NCBI GenBank assembly: GCA_028554795.2
Contig: CM068827.1
Span: 77,435,677-77,499,676, forward strand
Direction of reading: 5' to 3'
DNA: 64,000 nt
Source of the DNA: Sinohyriopsis cumingii
Taxonomy: Eukaryota; Mollusca; Bivalvia; Unionida; Unionidae
A program made the translations under genes and the position numbers. The number at the start of each line of letters is the position of its first letter. The stretch's first letter is position 1. Below are positions 25,188-35,181 of this stretch, piece after piece. The notes under the pieces are model-generated. The model was given only the letters and a program-made list of their open reading frames with translations. It did no database searches and had not been told where the DNA came from.

Positions 25188-25545
25188 CAAAGAAAAGGTT
25201 TGATTAACTTTTAATAAACTGTCTAAATGAATCATGAACCATTATAATTAATATATCAAAATCAAGTTCGTCTTTGATAGCAATGCTTACAATGATTAAT
25301 GAATAAAAGTCTGTGACAGACTGAGAATGCATTGTATATTTTTTTTAAATATCCTGCTGCTTGTTTGATTGCTATTTAATGTACACAGCTGGTCCTTATC
25401 TTGAATCACCGTCTGTGTTTATCAACAAAACCATACACTGTGCTACACTAATGACTGTTCTGTTAGCTGAGTCTCTCTTATCTGTAAGTACAGGATTTCC
25501 TAACTGTTTCTTATCCAGGATATGTACAGGTTTTAGGAACTGATA

Positions 25546-26137
25546 TTACACTGACTCTATTATCTTTGGTTTTACTAGCCTACCAGAACGTGTGTAGTAT
25601 CCGCTTTGCTGACAATCTTGTGGGTTTCTTGCGGCAGGCTCAGGCGTACTTCGGCTGAAACATTGAGATTCCACTGATTGTGAAATTGGTTTACTGGCAA
25701 TTGCGGGAAGTGTTACTGCTGTACACAGTGTGTTTTCAATCTGAGAGAAGGGCGCATTTATATTACATTGTAGGGGGTGTGTTTCATTAGTTTTCATGAG
25801 CTGACGTCTATTGCGGCGATAAATGGTACCATCTTTGGTGCGAACTGAGTATGACCTTTCGTCGAGTTTTCTTAATATAACGGCAGGTTCCCAGTTTTGA
25901 CCTTTGAATTGAACTCTGACTGATTCCCCTTCCCTAAGTGGTTTTAGTGGTTTTGCACTTTTATCATAATAATTCTTTGTTTTCTTCTTGCGAAGTGTAA
26001 TTTTCTTTTTGACCTCAGCGGTGATGGCTGTTTTGGGAATTAGCTTTTCGCGGGTTGTTGGGAGAATTGATCTGAGTTGTCTCCCCATCAACAATTGTGC
26101 TGGTGAGAACCCGATATCAAGAGCAGTGGCTCGATAT
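25546..26137 (-). pseudogene. C-terminal part of the Gypsy integrase, cut off by insertion
   Basis: This is the downstream portion of the gag-pol frame whose upstream part is 28527-31924. It begins in the integrase tail (F-S-P-A-Q near 26105, L-M-G-R-Q-L-R-S at 26092) and includes a GPY/F-like module (E-G-E-S-V-R-V-Q-F and V-R-T-K-D-G-T-I-Y-R-R-N-R-R), which binds DNA or chromatin in related integrases. The stop is at 25546-25548. Codon phase agrees exactly with the upstream part once the inserted element and one copy of its target duplication are discounted. As it stands it has no start and is unlikely to be expressed. Confidence 0.88.
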
Positions 26138-26397
26138 CACTGGTCAACAGTGAAATCATTACTGACTTGAAAAGGCCCTAATCTGTAGTATTTTGGTGTG
26201 CCGAACACGAATATAACCGTGAAAAATTTGTATTGGCTCTCGTTTTGAAGATATTCATATACCTCATTTTCTATGTTTTACTGTGTAAATTTCTCCAGTA
26301 GGACTGCAGCAACATCCGGAATAATGATGTAACATTGCATAATACCATCATGCTCACATCATCCACAGTTGATTGCATCATTTTCTGATGCAATGCA

Positions 26398-26513
26398 ATA
26401 CTAATGCCATGCGGCTGCTGAAGTAAGTTGACGTCAGCAGTGTACTATACATGTGTAGGCCTATTATACTAATGCCAGGCGGCTGCTGAAGCTGACGTAA
26501 GCAGTGTACTATA
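26398..26513 (+). repeat. Duplicated ~50-bp promoter segment
   Basis: Two copies (about 26398-26449 and 26466-26513) of a segment with CTAATGCCA, GCGGCTGCTGAAG, TGACGT and AGCAGTGTACTATA. The second copy runs straight into the TATA box of the transposon gene. TGACGT is a CRE half-site. Confidence 0.85.
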
Positions 26514-26517
26514 TAAA
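26510..26517 (+). promoter_or_regulatory. TATA box of the nested transposon gene
   Basis: TATATAAA, about 115 bases upstream of the ATG at 26632 and just after the duplicated CRE-like segment. Position and sequence fit a core promoter; inferred from motif only. Confidence 0.65.
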
Positions 26518-26631
26518 GCCCAATCAGATAGGTTCAGCATTTAAAATATTTTAGACGTTGTGCGAGACAGTTCAAGCTACTGTTACATAAAACTTATCAT
26601 TTTATCCATTTACGTACAATAAAGAACAGTA

Positions 26632-28309
26632 ATGCCTCGAAAGTGTGTTAATACCGCGGACAATTTTTGCTATATTTGTGGGGAAGTGACATTTGCCAAC
26701 CAGAAGAAAAGTATCAATTCTCAAGTGAAGAAGGCATATCATCTTTACTTCGGATGCAAGGTTGGTGACCAAGACAAGCCTTGGGCTCCGCATATATGCT
26801 GTGCTACATGTACAACACAGCTTTCACAGTGGTTGAATTGCAAAAGGTCATCAATGCCGTTTGCAGTCCCAATGGTGTGGAGAGAGCCAAGCAACCACCT
26901 AAATGACTGTTACTTCTGCTTGGTTCCTCCTCTTTCCGGCGGAATAACGAAGCGAAAGAAGTCGAGAATAGTCTACCCAAACATTCCGTCTGCATTGAGA
27001 CCAGTTCCACATGGTGAGGGACTTCCTATTCCAGAACCTCCAGCAGAATATTCTCTTGATTCATCTGACGAAGACAAAGGTGAGTCGACCTGTTCTTCTC
27101 CTGGTCCATCAGCATGCAGTGATCCAGATTTTCACTGTGGTGCATCATCAACCCCACACAGAATAACACAGGAAGAACTAAATGACCTGATTCGTGATTT
27201 GGACTTATCAAAGAACAAGGCAGAATTGCTAGGATCAAGACTCCAACAATGGAATCTTCTAGAAGAAGATGTCACAATTACTGCATATCGAAAGCGCCAC
27301 CAGCAATTGGAGCCTTTCTTCAGAAAGGAAAGTAATCTGATATTCTGTTCCGATATTGAGGGCTTTAAAAATCACTCATGACCCACAAGAATGGAGACTA
27401 TTTGTGGACTCTTCGAAACTGAGTCTCAAGGCTGTGCTTTTGCACAATGGAAACATTCTTCCATCTATTCCAGTAGCGTATGCTGTCCACATGAAAGAGA
27501 CATACGATAACTTAAGGCAGCTACTGAATTCCATTGAGTATAACAAGTACAGCTGGCACCTCTGTGGTGATTTGAAGGTAGTTGCCCTTTTAATGGGACT
27601 GCAGCAAGGATATACAAAATACATGTGTTTCTTATGCGAGTGGGATAGCCGAGCAAGGGAAATGCACTACATGAGGAAGGAATGGACTCACAGGCAGAAT
27701 GTAGCCATTGGAGAGAAGAATATCCAACACCCAGCTCTGGTTGAGGCTCAGAAAATCTTGCTACCACCCCTTCACATCAAACTAGGTTTGATGAAGAACT
27801 TCGTGAAAGCCATTGACCGGACTTTGCCAGCATTCCGATACCTGCATGAAAAATTCCCTCGACTCAGCGAAGCAAAGATTAAAGAGGGAGTTTTTGTGGG
27901 TCCTCAGATTCGAGAGCTTTTCAAAGATGACCGGTTCAACAACTTGCTGGAAGGTGACGCGAAACAAGCATGGAATGCTTTTCGCCTAGTTTCTACAAAC
28001 TTCCTCGGAAATGTTAGGGCAGAAAACTATAAGGAACTAGTAGAAGACATGTTGATGAAGTATAAGAAACTTGGCTGCAATATGTCTCTAAAGATTCACT
28101 TCCTTCATTCCCATTTGGATTTCTTTCCTAGCAACTGTGGTATTGTTAGTGATGAACACGGCGAACGTTTTCATCAAGATATCGCAACAATGGAACAAAG
28201 ATACCAGGGAAAATGGTTCACTACAATGCTGGTTGACTACTGCTGGACACTCCTCAGAGATGCTCCCGAACAGCTGTACAAGAGACAGGCGAAGAAATCT
28301 AAGATGTAG
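26632..28309 (+). pseudogene. Transposase-like protein of the nested CMC element, frameshifted
   Basis: Two overlapping frames (26632-27381 and 27356-28309) make one protein of about 550 residues with a shift near 27355-27375. The first part has a Cys-rich N-terminal zinc module (F-C-Y-I-C-G-E, then H-I-C-C-A-T-C, residues about 12-62) and an acidic linker. The second has features I read as an RNase H-like DDE core: L-F-V-D-S-S-K, then C-G-D-L-K-V-V followed by C-F-L-C-E-W, then D-E-H-G-E-R-F-H-Q-D. The family is very widespread in arthropod, hydra and mollusc genomes and is usually annotated as uncharacterised. Its position inside clear inverted repeats and target duplications argues that it is the transposase. 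The frame break could be mutation, an assembly error or a regulated shift; no standard -1 slippery site is present. Confidence 0.75.
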
Positions 28310-28514
28310 TCAATGACTTGATTTTTTATAGGTAGGCTATTACAGTTGACCTTTTACTATTGGAATGCATTTCGTTATGTAAACATTAATTTCTTGCAGA
28401 TTACAAAAAAACTAGAGCCAATTTTGCAATTTGACTGTCATATTCGTGTTCAGCACATAAAAATTGATAAGAATTGACTAATTTTATTTCAGTAACATGA
28501 CTTTTGTAAAAATT
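28310..28514. other. 3' non-coding part of the nested transposon
   Basis: AT-rich, with no clear AATAAA. It ends in the right inverted repeat. Confidence 0.6.
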
Positions 28515-28526
28515 TGTTGTCCAGTG

Positions 28527-31500
28527 TATTCTAATATGCCTATAAGCGGTTCTCTGCCATCGGCTTTTGCTTTTGAGAGAATTCTCTTTACAGTTTGAAC
28601 TGTTTTCTCCGCTAGGCCGTTCGACTGAGGGTATGTGGGACTCCATGTAACATGTTTAAAGTCCCATTCTTTCGCGAAGCTTGCGAACTCTCGGGAAGAA
28701 TAGCATGTTTGATTGTCGCTGACAACGACTTCCGGTATTCCGAAGCGCGCGAATATGCTTTTCATGTGATTAATAACAGTGCAACTTTTTGAGCTTGCGA
28801 GTGCCTTAACTTCAAAGTAGCGACTGAAATAATCTACTACAACAATGTAATCTTTATTATCCCATGTAAATAGGTCTGTGGCGACTTTTTGCCATGGATA
28901 TTCAGGGACGTCATGGGGGATGAGAGGTTCCTTTTGGTTAGAACTTCTGCGTTCCAAGCAGATAGAGCATTTTGACACTACATCGGAAATGTCAACTGAG
29001 ATTCTTGGCCAGAACAAGACATCTCTGGCTCTTTTCAGACACTTCTCAATACCTAAATGTCCCGAATGTACAGTTTCTAGCATTTTCTGCCTGAGGACTT
29101 GTGGTATGACTATTTTTTGACCTTTCAAAATTAACCCATCTACAACCGAAAGTGTATCTCTATAATTCCAATAGTCAATTATCTCTGATTGACAGCTTGA
29201 CCTCTTTTCAGGCCACCCTTCAATTATGACCTGTTTCAGTATGACCAGCTGGGGGTCTTGTTCAGTGAGAGATTGAATTTCTTCCTTCTTACGATCAGAT
29301 ATAGGTAATGCTGATAACACCATATGCACATGCATATCTATACCTTCAGATAAGGTGGGGAGTGTATCAGATAAAAACTTACGGGAGAGTGTGTCTGCTA
29401 CGGGTATGTTCTTACCTTGGTAATGTTTTACCTCTAGGTCATAACGCTGCAGCTCCAAAAGCATGCGTTGTAGTCTCGGTGGGGCTGCGTAGAGGGGCTT
29501 TTTCATTATAGCGACAAGTGGAAGGTGATCAGTTTGAACGTGTACCTTTCTCGCGTATACATAATGATGGAACCGTTTGCATCCGAACAGTATAGCGAAC
29601 ATTTCTTTCTCTATCTGAGCATAATTAATTTCAGTTGTAGTCAAGGATTTTGATGCATAAGCCACGGGCTTATCATCTTGCATTAGGGCGGCACCGAGCC
29701 CATATTTTGACGCATCAACTTGCAAAGTCAGTGGTTTCTTAGGGTCAAAGTAGGACAGAACAGGTCCCGGGCTTATAGTAATTATGTCTTTGACCTTTTG
29801 AAATGCGTCTATTTGCGGAGAGTCCCATGAAAACTCTACGTCTTTCGCTAACAGTTGTCTTAACGGACTGGTGACCCCAGCCAAATTTGGGGCAAATTTG
29901 GACAAGTAGTTAACCATGCCAAGAATGGTTTCTAACTCTGCGCGGTTACGAGGGGGTTCCATTTCTCTGACCGCTGATACTTTGGCAGGGTCGGGTTTGA
30001 GACCTTCTGCTGACAGAATGTGCCCGAAGTACTGTACTTCTGTAACACCTACTTCTAGTTTTTCCTCATTAAGCCGGATTCCTTTTTCGAGGGAACGTTT
30101 GAGAACATTTCTCAAATTTGTATCATGTTCGTCGCGTGTGCGTCCGAAAACTAGTATATCGTCGCAAATCGAAACAATACCACTTGAACCTTCAAAGCTC
30201 TCATCGATCTGCCTTTGGAATTCATCCTGAGATGATTTCAAACCAAATGGGAGACGCAAGAAACGGTAACGGCCGTAAGGGGTGTTGAAAGTTGTGAGGT
30301 ATGATGAGTCACGTGCCAGTTTTATTGCCCAATATCCTGACCGTGCATCCAATTTGGTGAAGTATTTTGCACCTGATAATTGGGGTAGGATATCGTCTAG
30401 TGTGCGCATAGGGTAATGGGGACGCAAAATTGCTTTATTAAGATCTTGTGGGTCGAGACATACCCTTAGTTTACCCGATTGCTTTTCTACGACAACCATA
30501 GAATTTACCCATGCTGTAGGTGATGTAACCGGGGCAATGATATTTTCGTTTTCCATGCGATCAAGTTCAGTTTTGAGTCTGTCTTGAAGTGCGACAGGTA
30601 CTCGCCGCGGAGGGTGCACTACAGGTGTAGCCTTGGGGTCGATGTGGATGGTACATTCCCCAGGGAAAAGACCTATGCCGTTGAAGACTTCGGCATATTC
30701 CTTGAGAACAACTGCATTAGTGAGGGGCGTACTCTTATTACATTGTAAATTTGACATCTGTGTCTGAACGGAGTATGTAAATTTAACTAAGCCTAACTCC
30801 ATACAAGATTGTAAACCAAGAATAGGTGGTGCTTTCGTTTTAACAATGTAGAACTCGAGTTCATGTGTACGTTCAGTGCGCTTACATGTGAGATTGACTG
30901 TACCCATTGTACTCAATAATTTGCCGTCATATGCGGATAATGTGCTTAATGTAGGTTGAAGTGGATGTTTAATGCCTAGCTTTTTGAATATATGCGATGG
31001 TATGATGTTAACTTGAGAGCCAGTATCCAATTTAAAATCAGTAGAAACTAAATTAGGTCCTACCTCTATCGCCGCATACGCCTGGCCATTAGCAATTATA
31101 TCCCTTTTTACACTGTCAATATATAAATCCTCGTTTTTATGTTCATTGTTAATCACACTGACCGTTTTTGATCTGCACACTTTCTCAAAGTGATTGAGTT
31201 TATGACACTTATTGCAAGTCTTTCCTTTTGCAGGGCACTTGTCCTGGCTTGAATGTGACTTGTATCCGCAGTGTCCACAGGTCGCGTTGACGCTCCGTCT
31301 GGAAGATGTGGTCCATTTCTTCTTTGGCTGTAGTTCTTTTGTCTTGGTCTGTCGTTGAATTGTCGCATGTACTTCCGGTCTGGCTGATGCAGACATGGTC
31401 TGGAGCTGCTCCTGGGCATATTCATGGCTTTGACTGATGTTAATAGCCTTTTCCAAGGTCAACTTTTCACCTTCGTTGATAAGTTTTTCTCGTATCCTTG

Positions 31501-31924
31501 GTGACGATACCCCGAAGACAATTCTATCACGAATCATGTCGTCTTCGTCTTTGAAGAGACAGTCCTTGGCCAAAAGTTTCAGTGAAGTCACATATTGGTC
31601 TATTGTCCTGGAGCCTTGAATTTCATTGTTAAACTTGAATCTGGCAAAGACCGGATTTAATTTTGGTTGCACGTGATGTTTGAATTTTGTAAAGAGCGTT
31701 GATGGGTCCTTTTTATCTTCATCCGTCATAGTCCATGTGTTGAAAATATCTCTACCTTTGTCGCCTACCCAAAGTAGAATGTAGTTGGCTTTGACCGCAT
31801 CACTTCTTCTGCTCATCGGTCCATTAAATATTAATTCACAGTGTTGTTGGAATTTAGCCCATGAGTTGGTAAGGTTGGAATTGTCCCAGTCCATGGTAGG
31901 GGTTGGCACGCCGGAAAGATCCAT
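28527..31924 (-). CDS. Gypsy gag-pol polyprotein, 5' part (truncated by insertion)
   Basis: A single minus-strand frame from 31924; the annotated stop at about 28484 lies in the inserted transposon. Order: gag capsid-like region (to about residue 190); two zinc knuckles (C-G-H-C-G-Y-K-S-H and C-N-K-C-H-K-L-N-H-F-E-K-V-C, about 217-251); aspartic protease (L-D-T-G-S-Q-V-N); RT (L-D-P-Q-D-L-N-K, T-K-L-D-A-R-S-G-Y, active site I-C-D-D-I-L-V rather than the usual Y-V-D-D); RNase H (L-Q-V-D-A-S-K-Y-G-L-G-A-A-L); integrase zinc-binding domain (H-S-G-H-L-G-I, C-S-I-C) and catalytic D, D, E (D-L-F-T-W-D, V-V-S-D-N, N-G-L-A-E). Gag and pol share one frame. The protein loses its integrase C-terminus to the insertion, so the copy cannot encode a full integrase now. 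LTR identity shows it was active recently. Confidence 0.93.
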
Positions 31925-32063
31925 CTCGAAGGTATTAAGTTCGTATGCAGAAATTTCAACGTTTTTAAGGTTTTAAATTCGTGCAAAATCTTCCGTGGAT
32001 TGTAAAGTTATTGTTTCAAAATATCCATTTACGATCCATGTGCTATTCCAGTTATAATTAGTA
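31925..32063 (-). other. Gypsy leader between primer site and gag
   Basis: A 139-base untranslated leader between the primer-binding site and the gag ATG. It has no start codon that I favour over 31924. Confidence 0.6.
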
Positions 32064-32080
32064 TCCCACTTCTGACACCA
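32064..32080 (-). promoter_or_regulatory. Primer-binding site, tRNA-Leu type
   Basis: Directly inside the 5' LTR. On the minus strand it is TGGTGTCAGAAGTGGGA, complementary to the CCA-tailed 3' end of a tRNA-Leu (CAG type, ...TCCCACTTCTGACA-CCA). The tRNA assignment is from knowledge of animal tRNA-Leu. Confidence 0.85.
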
Positions 32081-32276
32081 TGTTGTGTTATTGTGTTAAA
32101 ACATAAGATGAGACGTCGTGTTCTAACTATCAATACTTTAATATATACAAGTGACTACTGTGACGTCTTAATACAGAGTGCTATGAAAGAGGCAGACGCC
32201 TGTAGATAGTACCAGTGGAGCTATGACTCATGCACAGAGGGTTCTGATTGGTCAGTTACACATGTATAATGTTACA
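32081..32276 (-). repeat. 5' LTR of the Gypsy element
   Basis: 196 bp, nearly identical to 24980-25175. It bears the promoter side of the element, read leftwards. Confidence 0.95.
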
Positions 32277-32281
32277 CCCAA

Positions 32282-33120
32282 TTTGTCAGTTTTTATTAGC
32301 ATGTATAAAATAATTTTGTATTTTATTGAAATTGCTAATTAAAAAGAAAACAATAGGATGTTTGCAACCAGTGTTGTAAGTATTCTACGTGTTTCTTACT
32401 TTATGTATATTTAAGGAAAGTGTCACGGGTGTGATGATTACAGGTGAATGTTATTGTTCTAACTGATATTTTGAGGGGCATTCAGGAGATCAGGGAAGGG
32501 TGGTGAGATTTGAAAATAAATAAAGCCACAGAACTTGTCTATAGCAAAACCCAGCATAAATGTCATATGTTGTACACACAGTAATTATCACAGGTAATTC
32601 CAGGCGTTCTTTACAGGAAATTGGTCTATAATCCCATTTGTAAGAGCATCTGGTGGCATACAATCTTGGTATAAATAAAGCTGAATATCTTACTTCTTGA
32701 CTCACAATCATGGATGACAAGTTATACATTGATGTAGTATCGGATGTTAATGATGGCACCTACCCAGCAAACCTGGCAGCTATCAAAGCTCTCAGTAAGA
32801 GAAAGAGTGAATTGAGGTTAAAGGCTTTACTGCAAGCAGTAGTGTACTTTACAAAAATAACTTCTTAGAAGAAATGAAGTATCAGCAGTCCTAGCAAACT
32901 GTCAGTTTGGAAAGTAGTACTTTAAAAAGTTAATAATCATAATATAATATTAATGCAAAATTCAAAGATACTCAGATAACATGTACAGAGCCTGGGTCTA
33001 TTAGCCATAATGCAAAAATAAAAAAACAATTTAACACTTCTTGCTAAGGTACTTAATATATTGATACATTCATACTCTATCAAAATCAATTATCCATCAT
33101 TATTCCAGGGGGTGGAATCT
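32282..33120. other. No firm gene; one exon-like open stretch
   Basis: Mostly AT-rich. At 32710-32868 a plus-strand frame opens MDDKLYIDVVSDVNDGTYPA and continues with a basic helix (A-L-S-K-R-K-S-E-L-R-L-K) before stopping. The composition is protein-like and it lies upstream of the integrase relic at 34250. I found no in-phase donor that would join the two, so it remains a weak exon candidate. Confidence 0.3.
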
Positions 33121-33125
33121 GTTTG

Positions 33126-33157
<32 letters not shown>

Positions 33158-33597
33158 CCCCTCTGCTGTCTTTCTCACTCTTCCTCCCTGTCATCCTTGC
33201 TTCCTATCTCCATATTCCTTGTTTTCTTCTCATTCTTCATCTCTTTCTTCCTCTATCTTCCTTTCTCTCCTCCTGTCTTCTGTCTTCCTCTCTCTCATCT
33301 CTCTTTTCCACTCTATCTTCTTTTATTCCTCTCTCTCTCTTCCTTATGTCTTCCTCTTTGTCTTCTCTCGTCCTCTTACTCCCATTCCCTTTCTTCCTCC
33401 CTCTTGTCCTGTCTTCCTCTCTTTCAACCTCTTCCTCTGTCTTCCTCTTTCTTTCTCTTCCTCTACTATCTTTCTTCCTCTCTGTCTTCTATCTCCTCTC
33501 TCTCTCTCTCTCTCTCACTTTTCTTCTAATTGTCTATTCCTCTCTCTCTCTTTTTTCTCCTATCTCTAACTTTCTGCATTCCTCTCTCATTTTTTCA
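33121..33597. repeat. Long CT-rich (homopyrimidine) tract
   Basis: Almost pure pyrimidine on the plus strand, mixing CT, TCC and CTTT units. All three plus frames stay open only because of composition (Ser, Leu, Phe), so none is a gene. A second tract is at about 33925-34165. Confidence 0.9.
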
Positions 33598-33915
33598 ACT
33601 GCTCCAGTTGCCTAGTGGTTAGAGCATCCACCTTGGATGCGGGAGGTCATGGGTTTGATCCCCAGCTGAGTCATACCAAAGACTTACAAAAATGGTACTA
33701 ACAGCTGCCTCGCTTGGCGCTCAGCACTAAGAGGTTAATGTTAGGACTGGTAGGCCTGGTGTCAGGATAATGTGGCTGGGTGGGACATCATGCTCCATGT
33801 CTGTGGCATGATGCCTCAGTGCTAGACATCAGAATAAAACTGCCACACTGCAGACATTGTAGCGATATGAATGAATTTTTTAAAACTATGTTAAAAATCC
33901 AAGTCACACACACTC
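33598..33915 (+). mobile_element. tRNA-derived SINE, family A, copy 3
   Basis: The best-preserved copy: box A-like TGCCTAGTGGTTAGAGCATC, box B-like GGGTTTGATCCCC, and the shared body (GCTGCCTCGCTTGGCGCTCA, GGCCTGGTGTCAGGATAATG, CTAGACATCAGAATAAAACT), ending in a CA-rich tail. It sits within the pyrimidine tract, which may have been its landing site. Confidence 0.88.
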
Positions 33916-34249
33916 TCACGTTTTTTCTCTCTTACTCTCTCTCTCTTTTCACCATCTGTCTCTAGAACTCTCATATACTCCTCTTCCTCTGGCATTCTCT
34001 CTCCCTCTGTCTATCTTTTCCTGTCTTTTCTATCTCAGTTCCTTTCTCTCTTCTTTCTCTCTAGCTCTTGCTTTTACTCTCCTCTCTCTTTTTTGCTCTG
34101 TCTGTTTTCATCATCTGCCTCAATAGTGTTCATACATATACTCCCCTCTTTCTCTATTTGGTACACAAAGCACATAATTATAAATTGTAAAACATTCTTT
34201 TTTTGTACTTTTGAAGTAAAATTGAATTGTTATATTTTTATTTTAACAG
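33916..34249. repeat. Second CT-rich tract and AT-rich spacer
   Basis: Pyrimidine-rich to about 34165, then AT-rich, ending in a good splice-acceptor-like TTTTTATTTTAACAG at 34235-34249. Confidence 0.6.
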
Positions 34250-34642
34250 GTAAATACACATGGTGTATATGACAAAACATATGAGAAATGCCAGGAAGGG
34301 TATTACTGGAAAGGGATGAAACAACATATAATAAAATATGTCAGTGACTGCGATAAATACAGTAGAGTGAATCTAGGGCCAATACAAGCAGTACCTCCTC
34401 TGAGTTCTTTACCAGTGCCATCAAAAGTGTGGAGTTTAGTTGGTGTCGATATTATCTGTCCTCTTCCAATGACAGACAGTGGGAACAAATATATTGTTGC
34501 AGCCACATATACTTTTTTCAAGTGGTCTGAGGCTGAAGGTCTCCCCAACAAAAGTGCTGATGAAGTAACAAAATTTCTACTTAATATCATATGTCGCCTT
34601 GGTCCTATCAATCAGGGAAAAGAGTCCACAAACATTCACTAA
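34250..34642 (+). pseudogene. Integrase-domain relic, possible terminal exon
   Basis: The frame opens directly after an acceptor-like AACAG and reads V-N-T-H-G-V-Y-D-K-T-Y-E-K-C, Y-Y-W-K-G-M, V-S-D-C-D-K-Y, then a retroviral-type catalytic start V-G-V-D-I-I-C-P-L-P with N-K-Y-I-V-A-A-T-Y and W-S-E-A-E-G-L-P. This matches integrases of Ty3/Gypsy or Ginger type, including host-domesticated KRBA2-like proteins. The zinc module is incomplete (one His and one CxxC spacing altered). The second catalytic Asp region reads I-N-Q-G-K-E, with Asp apparently replaced by Asn after a small deletion, and the frame ends before the catalytic Glu. It is therefore an inactive relic or a short domesticated exon. 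Confidence 0.6.
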
Positions 34643-34862
34643 GTCTGGAATTTATTTAAAAAACCTTGCAAATTACCATTTTAATATAGTGTTAGGTTAC
34701 CAAGAAGAAGTATGAACAATAATTAAAAGTTGTATTTTATTCCATGTAAGTGATTTTTGAAAGGTTATTGGTCTGAAATTGTAATCTATATTAAATTTAA
34801 TGTAATGGCTCATTTGAAATAAATCTTATATGTGTTTGTTACATGAACTTATTACATGTATT

Positions 34863-35165
34863 ATATTTCACATGTGGGCCTTAAGTAGATTAGGAAAGAG
34901 TCCATTAATGAAAAGAAACCTATTAGTTGTAGTGGGGAAAAATCAGTTAGCTGATTCTGCCCCCAGCCCCTCTTCCCTGATTTGTTAAGTGACCCATTCT
35001 ATGTAAGGTATTTCACTTGTAGGCCTTAAGTATATTACCAAAGAACCCATTAATAATAAGAAATTATTTGGTTGGGGGTGGGGAGAAAGAACCCCCTTAT
35101 TTGTTAAGTGACCCATTACATGTATGATATTTCACATGTGGACATAAGCTTATTACCAAATAGTC
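34863..35165. repeat. Tandem ~130-bp repeat, about 2.5 copies
   Basis: Units share ATTTCACATGTGG, CCTTAAGTA.ATTA, CCATTAATAA, and TTTGTTAAGTGACCCATT. Copies start at about 34866, 35009 and 35130. A G homopolymer (35169-35181) follows. Confidence 0.7.
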
Positions 35166-35181
35166 CAGCGGGGGGGGGGGG

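Larger units (their letters stand above)
26138..28526 (+). mobile_element. CMC (CACTA-like) DNA transposon nested in the Gypsy integrase
   Basis: 2,389 bp. Left end CACTGGTCAACA (26138-26149); right end TGTTGTCCAGTG (28515-28526), the inverted repeat with one mismatch. Weaker inverted similarity continues inside (TCATTACTGA against TCATGTTACTGA). It is flanked by TAT on both sides (26135-26137, 28527-28529), a 3-bp target duplication. CACT-type termini with a 3-bp duplication are the signature of the CMC superfamily (CACTA, Mirage, Chapaev). It carries one protein-coding gene in two frames (26632-28309). Confidence 0.88.
24975..32281 (-). mobile_element. Young Ty3/Gypsy LTR retrotransposon, interrupted
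   Basis: A full-length element with 196-bp LTRs (24980-25175 and 32081-32276) and a 5-bp target duplication CCCAA (24975-24979, 32277-32281). It is read on the minus strand. The LTRs differ at one position that I can see (G/C in CTGTGAGGTC versus CTGTGACGTC), which indicates recent insertion. Without the nested DNA transposon (26138-28526) it would be about 4.9 kb. It has a primer site, a gag-pol frame and a purine tract. Confidence 0.95.

Noticed and set aside
27356-27375. Programmed -1 frameshift in the nested transposon gene
   Set aside because: The needed shift is +1 (or -2), and no -1 heptamer sits in phase; mutation or error is simpler.
33061-33615. Three long overlapping plus-strand ORFs (up to 184 residues)
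   Set aside because: They are translations of a homopyrimidine tract in all frames (Ser/Leu/Phe only); openness comes from composition.
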